Source: Desulfatibacillum aliphaticivorans DSM 15576 (GTDB taxonomy: Bacteria > Desulfobacterota > Desulfobacteria > Desulfobacterales > Desulfatibacillaceae). From it: 64,000 bases of DNA. Position numbers and translations under genes: made by a program. A model generated the notes under the pieces. The model was not told where the DNA came from. It saw nothing but the letters and a program-made list of their open reading frames with translations, and searched no databases. The stretch is from assembly GCF_000429905.1 (NCBI RefSeq), contig NZ_KE386983.1, forward strand, positions 1 through 64,000. Reading direction: 5' to 3'. Below are positions 1-8,458 of the stretch, in pieces (position 1 is the first letter of the stretch; each line of letters begins with the position of its first letter).

Positions 1-167
1 CCCAAGACGAAAAAAAATCATGCGGCAACCAACCCGCGAATAACAGAGTGATCAAACGTCGGAAGATCCTTGCGAACGTAAGGCGCCGGAGGTGAATTCA
101 AAAAAAACTACTCCTATAAAAAAAGGACAGGGAGCGGTTTTGCCTCTTGACACGTATTACCCATAAC

Positions 168-196
168 AGGTTGGGTAGAGATTGTGAAACCAAATA
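168..196 (+). repeat. degenerate copy of dispersed palindromic repeat (REP1 family)
   Basis: Contains GGTTGGGTAGAG followed by TGTGAAACCAAA, a weakened version of the palindromic unit seen at 945-976, 32163-32312, 33188-33336 and 55687-55713. The rest of positions 1-280 shows no coding region; it is AT-rich upstream sequence of the following gene. Confidence 0.5.
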
Positions 197-280
197 AAAG
201 AAAAAATGGAGGCAATCTCAAACATCAAACCCAAAATTTTTTATTAAATGCCTGCTTCAGAAAGATGTTAGAAAGGTAAA

Positions 281-778
281 ATGATGAGTGGAAAACTGCT
301 TAGCCGGATAGATCAGGCTTCCTTAAAAGCAAGGCAGGGTGACCTATATGAAGCTCTTGAAATTTGCAATTGCTTGATCTTCGAATTTCCAAATTCTTAT
401 GAAGGATATCAAAAACGCAGTGAGGTTTTTCGTCAGATGGGAGACTATCAAAGTGCTTTCAGGGATTTAGAGACAGTTATTGAATATCTACCTGATGAAC
501 CAGCGCCATATTTTAGACGAGGAAGATGGAAATTGGATCTTGGCCAATACAATGAGGCGATAAGAGATTTTACAACAGTTATAGACTTTGGGTCTGACTA
601 CTTTTTTGAAGCAGCATATTTTTTTAGAGCGCTCTCAAATTATTATTGCCGGAAATTTGAGCAGGCGCTTAGTGACTGTGAATATGTATCAAAAGACTAT
701 CACTTAGGCCCAAAATACTTATCCAAGGAAGAACTCATTCATCAAATTGCTAAAGCTCGAAGTAAAATTAACTTTTAG
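281..778 (+). CDS. small tetratricopeptide repeat protein
   Basis: The 165-residue product has no signal peptide and consists largely of TPR-like helical hairpins: roughly residues 10-40 (ARQGDLYEALEICN), 42-75 (RQMGDYQSAFRDLETVIEYL) and 76-110 (LDLGQYNEAIRDFTTVI), then a less regular fourth unit. TPR modules bind other proteins; no partner is visible because the gene stands alone. The ATG-ATG start follows AAAGG at close spacing; either ATG could be used. Base composition is visibly more AT-rich than in most genes of this window, which suggests recent acquisition (inference). A specific role cannot be given. Confidence 0.75.
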   Translation: MMSGKLLSRIDQASLKARQGDLYEALEICNCLIFEFPNSYEGYQKRSEVFRQMGDYQSAFRDLETVIEYLPDEPAPYFRRGRWKLDLGQYNEAIRDFTTVIDFGSDYFFEAAYFFRALSNYYCRKFEQALSDCEYVSKDYHLGPKYLSKEELIHQIAKARSKINF

Positions 779-944
779 GTTGAAAATTGAGCTAAAAGGC
801 ATCGGTAGATTCCCTGTTTCAGCGCATTGTGTTGGGTGAACCTACCCGAACGTAATTGCTATCTGCATAGCCGAGTTATACTGCGGGGATTCCAATCAGA
901 TATCCATTACAGAATCATCCGACCTACGGCTCAGCATCCGCGAC

Positions 945-976
945 GTAGGTTGGGTAGAGCTTGCGAAACCCAACAA
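945..976 (+). repeat. dispersed palindromic repeat (REP1 family)
   Basis: TTGGGTAGAGC and TTGCGAAACCCAA form an imperfect hairpin. The flanking CTACG/GTAGG sequence matches the arms of the copies at 32.2 and 33.2 kb. The surrounding gene-free stretch 779-1180 holds no convincing ORF, only this repeat and a CCATCCCCGCAAGGGG segment near 1050 that resembles another dispersed repeat. Confidence 0.65.
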
Positions 977-1180
977 AATTAGTGGGATATCTTAATACGA
1001 TTTTACCCGCACAACAACCTGATCAATGCATTGACGAAAAGCTATCGCCATCCCCGCAAGGGGCTGCCGCCGGTAGATTTCAGGGACATGAAATGATTTC
1101 TGCAAGATCGGAAAAAGCCGCCGGTGAAGAAAGCTGAAATCAGTATCGTCCCTCAAAATGTGATTTGCGGCTTGACAATG

Positions 1181-1672
1181 TCAGTCCTTTTTTTCCGTTT
1201 TGGAAACCAGAAAAAAACTGATGCTGAGGGCGACGATAACTACGCCTGTAGCCCATACATAAGCCACCTCCAAATTTCCATAATCAAAAACAATCACCTT
1301 GCGGGCGGCGGCCATGAGCGCCGTGGCGACCACCAGTTTTACGTGTATTACCTCCTCCCTGAGATACAAGATGATGTTCATAAAGATTTCAATGGCGATC
1401 AAGACGGCCAGAAAACCGCCAAAGGTGTTTAGGATGTCATCCAGCTTGAGAATGCCGTATGGCGGCGTGATAATGTTATTAAAGAGTATCCAGACGACAT
1501 CCAGAACACTCCAAAGGATCACCAAAGTCATGAGCACAGCCAATACACGCACCAGGTACAGGATAACTTTGTGCAAAAAAACAACAGTGCGCTCCTCCTC
1601 ATTGAAATGGTAGCAGAAGCTGTTGAATCTGTCCGGATGCTTCAGATTGCTGTCGTTGCTGTTGTCAGGCAT
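1181..1672 (-). CDS. PsiE-like membrane protein
   Basis: This 163-residue protein has a short hydrophilic N-terminus followed by about four hydrophobic segments (near residues 30-55, 60-72, 80-105 and 135-158). The spacing and the central motif FLAVLIAIEIFMNII followed by a REEVIHVKLVV segment fit the PsiE family of phosphate-starvation-inducible inner membrane proteins. The family has no established biochemical activity. The ATG follows a G-rich CAGGGGGG at about 8 nt. It is a single gene, not obviously in an operon; the next gene upstream on this strand, the PHP protein, ends about 120 bp away. No Pho box was recognised. Confidence 0.7.
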   Translation of the reverse strand: MPDNSNDSNLKHPDRFNSFCYHFNEEERTVVFLHKVILYLVRVLAVLMTLVILWSVLDVVWILFNNIITPPYGILKLDDILNTFGGFLAVLIAIEIFMNIILYLREEVIHVKLVVATALMAAARKVIVFDYGNLEVAYVWATGVVIVALSISFFLVSKTEKKD

Positions 1673-1791
1673 GATTCCCCCTGGAGATGACGGCGAGGAG
1701 CGGGATCCATTCTCCTTGCGACGTTGTGATGGGGTCTTTGTTTGACCGTTGACAGGTTCTAAAAGTCAACCAAAGACCTGAACCCTTCTTG

Positions 1792-2421
1792 TCATGGCAA
1801 AGCGCCGGCTTTAAACCGGCCTGCGTGAAGCTCAGCCAGGAGTTGGGCGTCGTCCTCAATGTTCTTTTCAAAGATGGTCACGTGAACGCCCAGGTCCTGA
1901 ATCAAATGGGCGTCGCTGCCCCCGGTTCCGGGCTTGCCCAATTTTTCGGCCACCTGTTCGGCCAGGGCGTTGTCGTTATCCGACACCTTGCCGTTGCGAA
2001 CCTCAATGGCGTGCACGTACTTGAACACCTTTTTGGCTGCCGCCTGGTCCAGGTTCATTTCCAACTGGCCCACGCCGAAGGTTTTGAAGCCCCGGAACGG
2101 ATGGGCGGCGATGGCGAAAGCCCCGGCCTCTTCCACGTCCTTCCATAAGGCTCGGGCCGTGACCACGCCCTGGATATCCTTTTCCAGGCCGAAAACCAGA
2201 ATGTCGCCCTGGGCCGTGGTGATTTCGTTTCCCCTGAAAATTCTTACGCCATGGTCCGCGGCAAGCGCCTTGACTTCCTCCAGGTCCCAAAGCACCTGGT
2301 GCTCGGTCAGGCAAAAACCGTCCAGGCCGATCTCCTTGGCTTTCAACACCAGTTCAGCCGGTTCGATCTGACTGCATTGGGACTTCGGCCATGTATGGAC
2401 GTGTAAGTCGATTATCACCAT
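1792..2421 (-). CDS. PHP-domain metal-dependent phosphoesterase
   Basis: The 209-residue product is a compact PHP-fold protein. The metal-binding motifs are all present in order: DLHVHT (residues 5-10), TEH (39-41), GNE (64-66), AHP (106-108) and GSDAH (168-172). These residues coordinate a multinuclear metal centre that hydrolyses phosphoester bonds. The length is typical of stand-alone PHP phosphatases and nucleases rather than of the PHP domain of DNA polymerase III. AAGGAG lies 3 nt before the ATG and 6 nt before a following GTG, so translation might begin one codon later. The substrate is unknown and neighbours give no clue. Confidence 0.85.
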   Translation of the reverse strand: MVIIDLHVHTWPKSQCSQIEPAELVLKAKEIGLDGFCLTEHQVLWDLEEVKALAADHGVRIFRGNEITTAQGDILVFGLEKDIQGVVTARALWKDVEEAGAFAIAAHPFRGFKTFGVGQLEMNLDQAAAKKVFKYVHAIEVRNGKVSDNDNALAEQVAEKLGKPGTGGSDAHLIQDLGVHVTIFEKNIEDDAQLLAELHAGRFKAGALP

Positions 2422-2560
2422 TCGCTCCTTTTGGTTAAATTTTCACAGGCCCAACAGGCCGCCTCACTCGCTCCCATGCTGTCAGCCTGTGTCGCAGTAT
2501 TTTTTTTGCGATATAGGCGGAACGCGCGGGAATGCATACCGGACTCGCCGACGTTCTCAG

Positions 2561-2585
2561 ACGTCAAACGTAGACTTGACCCCAT
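2561..2585 (+). repeat. left arm of a perfect 25-bp inverted repeat
   Basis: Starts ACGTCAAACG and ends TTGACCCCAT; its exact reverse complement is at 3576-3600, and similarity continues a few bases beyond the arm. It ends 2 nt from the stop codon of the DUF2889-like gene at 2588-3007. Confidence 0.85.
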
Positions 2586-2587
2586 TG

Positions 2588-3007
2588 CTATGCGGACTGC
2601 CAGTTTTCCAGGAAGGCCTCCTGGTCCAGGCCGGGATCGGCGCACACCGCCAGGTAAAGATCCCGGGACCGCAAGGCCTGCTCAAAGCAGCGGCCGCACT
2701 CGATGACGATTTCCGCAAAATGCTCGCATCCCTTGCGGCCGATCTCCTTCATGATGGCCTTGTCCCAGTCCTTGGTGCGCAAAGACATTCCCACGGCGGT
2801 CTGCAAGACGGGCACGGCCTGGGGGCACACAAAGTTGGTGTAGCGTTTCATGTCGCCTTCGATCTTTACGATCTCGCCGTCCGAAATGCGGACGTCCATG
2901 TTGATTTCCATGTTGTATATGTGATCCGTCTGGCTTCCGTTGAACCGGATGGTATTGTCGTCTATGAATTCAGCCCCGATGATCTGGCTGCGATTGAATG
3001 ATATCAT
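2588..3007 (-). CDS. DUF2889-like protein
   Basis: The 139-residue soluble protein begins MISFNRSQIIGAEFIDDN when started at the ATG that follows GGGGGAG at 5 nt; an upstream in-frame ATG lacks such a site. The pattern of an R-x-I-x-GAEF-like N-terminus, a GDMKRYTN segment near residue 68 and a conserved GC-EH pair near residues 95-100 resembles DUF2889, a domain of unknown function. The neighbouring gene upstream on the same strand (3062-3553) appears to be a distant paralogue with the same size and strand patterns. No catalytic motif is recognised. The pair is enclosed by inverted repeats. Confidence 0.6.
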   Translation of the reverse strand: MISFNRSQIIGAEFIDDNTIRFNGSQTDHIYNMEINMDVRISDGEIVKIEGDMKRYTNFVCPQAVPVLQTAVGMSLRTKDWDKAIMKEIGRKGCEHFAEIVIECGRCFEQALRSRDLYLAVCADPGLDQEAFLENWQSA

Positions 3008-3061
3008 GGATTTCTCCCCCTGAATGATTGTGGAAAGTCGCATTTAAAAAAACAAGACGGG

Positions 3062-3553
3062 TTACAGGTCCAGCCCTTTCATGATGGGACTGTCATCCTG
3101 AAACGAAATGCAGCTGCGCACCAGCCTGGGGCTGCTCTTGACCATAGCCCGCACGGCTTCCAGCCTTTCTTCTTCAGTTTCCAGGGCTTCCCCGATCTCC
3201 AGACCGGGCCGGGTGAAGTGCAAAATCACCGCGTTGCAGCATTCCAAAACCGCTTCGGACAACAGGGACTGGCCTTCCGGGCCGCCCAAAACGCCGCGCA
3301 CGATCTTCCTGAGGCCCGCGCCGATGTTCACGCCTTCCACATCTTCGATAATCTCGGAAGCGTCCTCCAGGCCCTTGGGAACGAATCTGCCAAGCTCCGC
3401 CGCAGCCTCGATGATCTCCAGGGCCGGGGGCTGAACCACCAGGTTGACTTCCATTTTCAGCAGATCATCCGTAAGCCTCCAGGAGACTCCCAGGGTTCCG
3501 TCTTTCCGCGGCTCCACTTCCACGACTTTATTTCTCAGGAATTTTACGACCAT
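3062..3553 (-). CDS. DUF2889-like protein, paralogue of the next gene
   Basis: I start this 163-residue protein at MVVKFLRNKVVEVEPRKD because AAAGGAGG sits 5 nt before that ATG; the longer reading would run through the inverted repeat. Like its neighbour at 2588-3007 it has an N-terminal half rich in beta-strand pattern (SWRLTDDLLKMEVNLVV) followed by a helical half with a conserved ECC segment near residue 105. The resemblance to DUF2889 is weaker than for the neighbour, so the family call is tentative. The two genes are 54 bp apart and probably co-transcribed. Function is unknown. Confidence 0.5.
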   Translation of the reverse strand: MVVKFLRNKVVEVEPRKDGTLGVSWRLTDDLLKMEVNLVVQPPALEIIEAAAELGRFVPKGLEDASEIIEDVEGVNIGAGLRKIVRGVLGGPEGQSLLSEAVLECCNAVILHFTRPGLEIGEALETEEERLEAVRAMVKSSPRLVRSCISFQDDSPIMKGLDL

Positions 3554-3575
3554 CAAACCCTCCTTTTTCGTCACC

Positions 3576-3600
3576 ATGGGGTCAAGTCTACGTTTGACGT
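3576..3600 (+). repeat. right arm of the perfect 25-bp inverted repeat
   Basis: Exact reverse complement of 2561-2585, beginning ATGGGGTCAAG. It lies 22 bp upstream of the start of the 3062-3553 gene, so the two arms enclose exactly the two-gene unit. A partial direct echo (GAGACTTGACCCTCAG) follows at 3602-3617. The rest of the gene-free stretch up to 3860 shows nothing coding. Confidence 0.85.
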
Positions 3601-3860
3601 TTGAGACTTGACCCTCAGTCCTTTTGATTGGAATTAAGTCGGCCTTTGGGTTAATTCGTAGCAAAGGCCCGGCATGCTTGGCAATGAAAATAGGGTGATT
3701 CCCGCATCGAGCCGAAAAACAGGGAGAAATGCAAGCCTCAAAAAGGCAATATCCCCTGAATACCATCTATACAGGTGTGATTTTTTCGGGTTTGAATTCT
3801 TGGGTTAAATATTCAGAATTCGCGCCGTACGGCGCCAAGGCCGGTATAGGAAAACCGAAC

Positions 3861-5450
3861 TCAGGCGTCGTACCAGTCGGGTTTCCACAAGGTGTCGATG
3901 CCCGAAAAACCTTTAAATCGGGAGCCCTGGGTCAGGCTTCCCTTCAGGTCTTTCAGGATAACCCGCATGATGGCGAAGGCGAACCACCGGTGCAGGTCCC
4001 TGCGAATGGGATGGGGCGAAAACATGCGGCTGAAATATTGGAAAGGTTTTTTGGCCACAAAGTTTTTGTAGCACCATTGGGTGGCTTCGGCCACTTCCTC
4101 CCGGCTGCAGTGATAGGTGCGCATGGAGGGATAGAACATGTCGAATTTTTCGAAGTTGGTTTCCTCTACCAGGCCTTCTTTCAAGGCCCAGTCATAAAAC
4201 TGGGTGCCGGGAAAGGGCTGGATGGGATGGAATGCGGCGAAGTCCAGGTCGCAGGCGTGGGCGTGTTTTAACAGGCCTTTGATGGAATCCACGGTGTCAT
4301 CGGGCAGGCCGGTGATGTAGGTGGCCTGGCGAAAAACTTCGGGGTGCTTCTCGGACAGGATTCTAAAGGCCTCCTGAGTCAGGTTGTAGTCCTTAAGCCC
4401 TTTGTTTACATAGTCCAGGCTTTGTTGGGAGTCGTGCTCGGCGCCCAACAGGGTATGGCGGAATCCGGCCTTGACCATCAAGGGCAAAATGCCTTTGGCG
4501 TCCTGCTCCACCAATTTGTCGGCCCGCACAAAAGCCCACCATCCGTCCAATTTGATGTCCCGACGCAATATTTCCTCGCAGAACTCCACCAGCCAGTCGT
4601 GGTCGGCGTTCCAGGTGCCGTCCACCCAAAAAAGATAGCGGACGCCGTAATCCCGGTACAGCCATTCGATTTCATCGGCCATGCGTATGGGGCTTTTGGT
4701 TCGGTAGGCCTGATGGGAGACGTATTTTCCGTCCACCAGTTGGGGCCTGCCTTCCTGGATGCGCCAGGAGCAGAAGTTGCAGTTTGCAATGCAGCCCCGG
4801 CTGCGCTGCACGGTAATGGCTTTGGGCCACAAATGGCCGAAGGGCTTGTAATAGTCCATGCCGGCCAGATCGTAGGCGGGCATGGGCAGATCGTCCAGAT
4901 TTTCTATGAGAGGGCGGGCCGGGGTGAGGGCCGGCTTTCCGTCGGCGTCCCGGTAGGCGATTCCCCTTACGGACGAGGGCTCTCCGCCGTCCCGAAGGGT
5001 GGTCACAAGATCCCGAAGGGTTTCCTCTCCTTCGTACAGGACCACGTAGTCCACCGCTTTGCACGTATCAAGGGTCCACTGGGGCAGGGCGGTGTACATG
5101 ACTCCGCCGGCTATGGTCACGGCCTGGGGCGCTTCTTTTTTGACCAGTTCAAAGGCCCGAAACCCTTCATGGTAGAATACGGTTTTTTCTCCAATGGCCA
5201 CAATGTCGGGCTGGGTTTCCCGGATGTATTTTGTCAGGGACTTCCATCCCATTTGGCGCACGCAGCAATCCAGGATGGTGATGTCCACGCCCGGGACGTG
5301 CTCCCGCAGGTAGGCCGCCAGAGTCGGATAAGCCAGGGGCAGAAGAAAATTATCGCTTTCGTTTACAATGGGCCACACGTGGCGCGGAGATCTGACAAAC
5401 AGTATTTTTATGCGGGATTTTCCTTCGAGAAAATTGACCGGTATATTCAT
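3861..5450 (-). CDS. B12-binding domain radical SAM protein (class B type)
   Basis: The 529-residue protein has an N-terminal cobalamin-binding Rossmann-like domain (about residues 15-150, with IAGGVMYTALP and a YEGEE motif) and a radical SAM core with CIANCNFC (Cys220, 224, 227) binding the 4Fe-4S cluster. The C-terminal part is helical. Such proteins use SAM and usually methylcobalamin to methylate unactivated carbons or form C-C bonds; the substrate cannot be read from sequence. I chose the ATG giving MNIPVNFLEG because AAGGGG precedes it. It lies 161 bp downstream of the GT-C gene on the same strand and is probably part of the same accessory cluster. Confidence 0.88.
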   Translation of the reverse strand: MNIPVNFLEGKSRIKILFVRSPRHVWPIVNESDNFLLPLAYPTLAAYLREHVPGVDITILDCCVRQMGWKSLTKYIRETQPDIVAIGEKTVFYHEGFRAFELVKKEAPQAVTIAGGVMYTALPQWTLDTCKAVDYVVLYEGEETLRDLVTTLRDGGEPSSVRGIAYRDADGKPALTPARPLIENLDDLPMPAYDLAGMDYYKPFGHLWPKAITVQRSRGCIANCNFCSWRIQEGRPQLVDGKYVSHQAYRTKSPIRMADEIEWLYRDYGVRYLFWVDGTWNADHDWLVEFCEEILRRDIKLDGWWAFVRADKLVEQDAKGILPLMVKAGFRHTLLGAEHDSQQSLDYVNKGLKDYNLTQEAFRILSEKHPEVFRQATYITGLPDDTVDSIKGLLKHAHACDLDFAAFHPIQPFPGTQFYDWALKEGLVEETNFEKFDMFYPSMRTYHCSREEVAEATQWCYKNFVAKKPFQYFSRMFSPHPIRRDLHRWFAFAIMRVILKDLKGSLTQGSRFKGFSGIDTLWKPDWYDA

Positions 5451-5611
5451 GGCACCCCTTTTTGTGCGGGAAATCAAGGCTTGGGCAGTCAAACAGGGGC
5501 GGCTGCGAAAGCCTTACTTCATTGGATCATGTTGAAACAAACTACGCAGGGAGGCCCCCCACCCATGGGTTGTTCATACAACACTACCGCAAGTTTTTAA
5601 ACAGAAGAATC

Positions 5612-7198
5612 TCACTTGCCGGGTGGAAGCGCATGCGCGGCCGCCCTCTTCAAAACGTTGAATCGTCCGATTTGCTTCACCGGGATGAAGTTTTCGTCAA
5701 TATGCCGGGCCATTACCGGAGCGTAATCCTCAAAATTCCGGCCGCTGATTTTTTCCTGCCCGCTCACCCACACAATGATGTTCACGCCGGATTTGTCCAG
5801 AAGAGCGACGGTTTCATCAATATAGGGAGGTTGGCTCCATTGGCCAGGCCAGATAATCCGCGCCTTGGTTGGATTGGGGCGCTCCGCCAGACAGTAAACC
5901 AACGGCGCCCATGGGGCGACGAAAATGGGTTCCCCGGGATGGGTTTTTCGTTGGATTTCAAGGACAAGGGCGTTAATCTCCCGGGCGATGGCGGGGTCGG
6001 CTGTCACACCCCCGGCCATGCGTGAATCCAGGGAGGATTGGGGCGCAGGTCTGAGGGACGGCCCGGCCAAAAGCAGGCCGAATATTGTCAGGACTGCGGC
6101 GCCCGCCAACATGGTTTTGGAAGGACCGGAGAATTTTCTCAGAACGTCCAGCATGAGCAGGGCGATTCCCGGCGCCGCTAAGGGGATGAGCGGCCTCAAA
6201 TGCCCCATGTCCGCCCTGGGGAACAAGGTCCCGAAGAGGCATAAAGCCGGGACTCCGTATAGAGCTAGGCTACGGCCCTTATGAATTCCGGCGGCGAAAG
6301 ACCGCAGAATCAGGACAATAAGCAGGATAGGCAATACGTAAAAAACAAGCCCAATACCGGAGAAATCCAGGGCGGGAGGGGCCAGGGCCAGGCCTTGCAC
6401 CACGCCGCGGGCTTTGAATGGATAAAGAATAGCCAGATTGAAAAAATCCGGCAGGCTCCCGGCAAAGGCGGAGTAAATGATCCATCCCGCCAAAGGAGCG
6501 ATCCAGCCGCCCAGCCAAATAAATGGGCTCAGGCCGGATTCGCTGTTTTTCCTGGCCTTGCCCATGGCCCAAAGGGCCACCATGCCCAGGATCAGCCACA
6601 GCCCGAACACTTGCTTGGTCAAAAACGCGGCGCCCGCCAAAAAGCCGGAAGCCGCCGTCCAGGATCGCCGCCCTGTTTGCTCCGCTTGGATTGCACAGCA
6701 TATCGCCGCCAAACAGAGCAGGCTGACGCACCAGGAGTTGTGCCAGCTTACGCGCTGGACGACCGCCATGGCGGCCAGCCCCCAGGCTGTCAGGCCGGCC
6801 AAAGGGGCCTCCCATGTATCCGGATTTTCCCGCAGCATAGCAAGCCGCCGGGCGCAGGCGAAAACCAGAACCATCAGGATGGACAGCAATGCCGCCCCGG
6901 CTATGCGGGCGACAGCCAGGGATTCTCCGAAAATCGAAAAAATCCAACCCAGGCAGTAATAGGAAAGGGGGCCTTTGAAATACCACAGGTCTTTGTATAA
7001 ATGGTCCCCTTGGGCGATTCTGTGCGAAGCGTAAACGGCGGAGCCTTCGTCGTAAAAAGCGTGGTATCCCTCGGGCGTGGACATCCCCAACGGGAGAAGC
7101 ACCGCCAGGGTCAGGATGAAAATCAGCCCATAGCCTGCAATGCCTGCGGCGGCATATCGAGGGCGAACTTCGTTATTTTGGGAGGGACTTCGGCTCAT
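5612..7198 (-). CDS. GT-C family glycosyltransferase (PMT/ArnT-like membrane protein)
   Basis: The 528-residue polytopic protein has an N-terminal TM followed by a periplasmic loop holding YDEGSAVYASHRIAQG, the acidic DE pair typical of GT39-type transferases, then HLYKDLWYFKGP. About ten further hydrophobic segments and a soluble C-terminal domain (from about residue 400) follow. GT39 enzymes transfer a sugar from a polyprenyl-phosphate donor to a lipid or protein on the periplasmic side. The gene overlaps the LABN gene by 4 bp, and the GT2 gene diverges from it, so donor synthesis, flipping and transfer are plausibly encoded side by side. Acceptor and sugar are unknown. Confidence 0.8.
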   Translation of the reverse strand: MSRSPSQNNEVRPRYAAAGIAGYGLIFILTLAVLLPLGMSTPEGYHAFYDEGSAVYASHRIAQGDHLYKDLWYFKGPLSYYCLGWIFSIFGESLAVARIAGAALLSILMVLVFACARRLAMLRENPDTWEAPLAGLTAWGLAAMAVVQRVSWHNSWCVSLLCLAAICCAIQAEQTGRRSWTAASGFLAGAAFLTKQVFGLWLILGMVALWAMGKARKNSESGLSPFIWLGGWIAPLAGWIIYSAFAGSLPDFFNLAILYPFKARGVVQGLALAPPALDFSGIGLVFYVLPILLIVLILRSFAAGIHKGRSLALYGVPALCLFGTLFPRADMGHLRPLIPLAAPGIALLMLDVLRKFSGPSKTMLAGAAVLTIFGLLLAGPSLRPAPQSSLDSRMAGGVTADPAIAREINALVLEIQRKTHPGEPIFVAPWAPLVYCLAERPNPTKARIIWPGQWSQPPYIDETVALLDKSGVNIIVWVSGQEKISGRNFEDYAPVMARHIDENFIPVKQIGRFNVLKRAAAHALPPGK

Positions 7199-7518
7199 CC
7201 CGTCTCGCCTTTGGCGCGTTTTTTAAAAATAAGAGTCAGGTTGCGAAAATAGATAATCAAGCCGCCGGCCTGGCCCACAATAAACACCGGATCCTTTTTG
7301 TGAATCGCATAGGCAAGCAGAAACACGCCTCCGGCCAGGCTCAAAAACCAAAACGCAATGGGAACCGTGCTTTCCTTTTTGATTTCACTCACAATCCATT
7401 GAAGCAGAAACCGGCTTCCGAACAAGGCCTGGCCCAGAAAGCCGACCGTCAGCCAAAACCGCACGGATTCGGCGGAGGAAACAGCCAGTATCGAGACGTA
7501 TTGCATAGCGCCGTCCAT
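7195..7518 (-). CDS. LABN (lipid A biosynthesis N-terminal) domain membrane protein
   Basis: This 107-residue protein starts at MDGAMQYVSILAV, whose ATG follows GGAG at 7 nt. It carries three hydrophobic segments with the family's hallmarks: GQALFGSRFLLQW near residues 29-41, a SLAGG segment, and a C-terminal NLTLIFKK. The domain is found in front of lipid-A-disaccharide synthases and as small stand-alone proteins beside DPM1-like GT2 enzymes, where it resembles EmrE/ArnE-type flippase subunits. Here it is coupled to the GT-C gene by a 4-bp overlap and faces a GT2 gene. A helper or flippase role for a lipid-linked sugar is inference. Confidence 0.82.
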   Translation of the reverse strand: MDGAMQYVSILAVSSAESVRFWLTVGFLGQALFGSRFLLQWIVSEIKKESTVPIAFWFLSLAGGVFLLAYAIHKKDPVFIVGQAGGLIIYFRNLTLIFKKRAKGETG

Positions 7519-7708
7519 TGCGTTTCTCCGTAAATGTTTTTGCATGGGAAAATTAGCGGAAGAAAGGCATCCCGCCCCGCACCCTCTTGATTTGTATACA
7601 ATACTTATATATGTTTGAAAACAGGAGAATCCCCCGTACCGGGCGCTCCTTTTCCTCTTTTTCACCACGGCCTTGACGCACGCATTTTTTTAAACCTGGG
7701 AGGGTTTT

Positions 7709-8458
7709 TTGCAAAAAATCAAGCTGTTGTCCATAGTCTCTCCCGCATTCAACGAGGGCGCCGCTCTGGCTCGTCTGATTCCGGAAATGGAGTCCGTCAT
7801 TCCGGTTCTTGAAAAGCGGTGCGGCAAGGTGGAATGGATCGTGGCGGACGACGGCAGCACGGATAACACGGCGAATATCCTAAAATCCGCCCCGGATTTT
7901 GTGCGGCGTTTGCCCCTGGAGCATAAAGGAATGAGCGCAGCTCTTTACGCGGGCGTCATGGCTGCGCGAGGAGAGGTGATCGCCGCCATGGACGCGGACT
8001 GTCAGAACGATCCCGCCGACTTGCCCGCCATGGTCAGCCTGCTGGAGTCCACCGGGGCGGACATGGTTTGCGGAATTCGAAACCACCGGAAAGATACCCT
8101 GTTCAAACGCTTGTCATCCCAAGTATCCAATCGCGTGCGGCGTGCGGTTTTAAAGGATTCCATCCAGGATGCCGGCTGCACGCTCCGAGTATTCCGGGCG
8201 GACGTCCGCCGCCTGTGCTTTTGGCCTATTCACGGCGGACACCGTTTTGTGGGGCCTTTCGCCCAGCTTCAGGGGTTGCACGTGGTTCAGGTGAACGTGC
8301 ATCACAGGGAGCGGGTAGGGGGGCGCAGCCGCTTCGGCATTCTGGACCGGGCGCCCGCTGTGGTCATGGATCTCGCCGGCGCAAAATGGCTTATGTCCCG
8401 AACTCTAACTCCTGAAGAGTCCGGCGAGGGCGGGAAAGGGGAGGGCGCCCATGAATGA
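7709..8458 (+). CDS. GT2 family glycosyltransferase (dolichyl-phosphate mannose synthase-like)
   Basis: The 249-residue protein has the GT-A fold of family 2: SIVSPAFNEGAAL at the N-terminus, VADDGSTDNT (nucleotide-sugar binding), then the AAMDADCQNDP DxD region and a DPM1-like tail with HHRERVGGRSRFG. DPM1-like enzymes charge polyprenyl phosphate with a sugar from GDP- or UDP-sugar at the cytoplasmic membrane face. It begins at TTG behind GGGAGGG; no better in-frame ATG exists. It overlaps the next gene by 8 bp, so the two are coupled. It lacks the C-terminal TM pair of some homologues, perhaps replaced by the LABN protein encoded divergently. Confidence 0.87.
   Translation: MQKIKLLSIVSPAFNEGAALARLIPEMESVIPVLEKRCGKVEWIVADDGSTDNTANILKSAPDFVRRLPLEHKGMSAALYAGVMAARGEVIAAMDADCQNDPADLPAMVSLLESTGADMVCGIRNHRKDTLFKRLSSQVSNRVRRAVLKDSIQDAGCTLRVFRADVRRLCFWPIHGGHRFVGPFAQLQGLHVVQVNVHHRERVGGRSRFGILDRAPAVVMDLAGAKWLMSRTLTPEESGEGGKGEGAHE

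Noticed and set aside
4344..5600. 418-residue plus-strand ORF
   Set aside because: Antisense to the radical SAM gene 3861-5450; no motifs.
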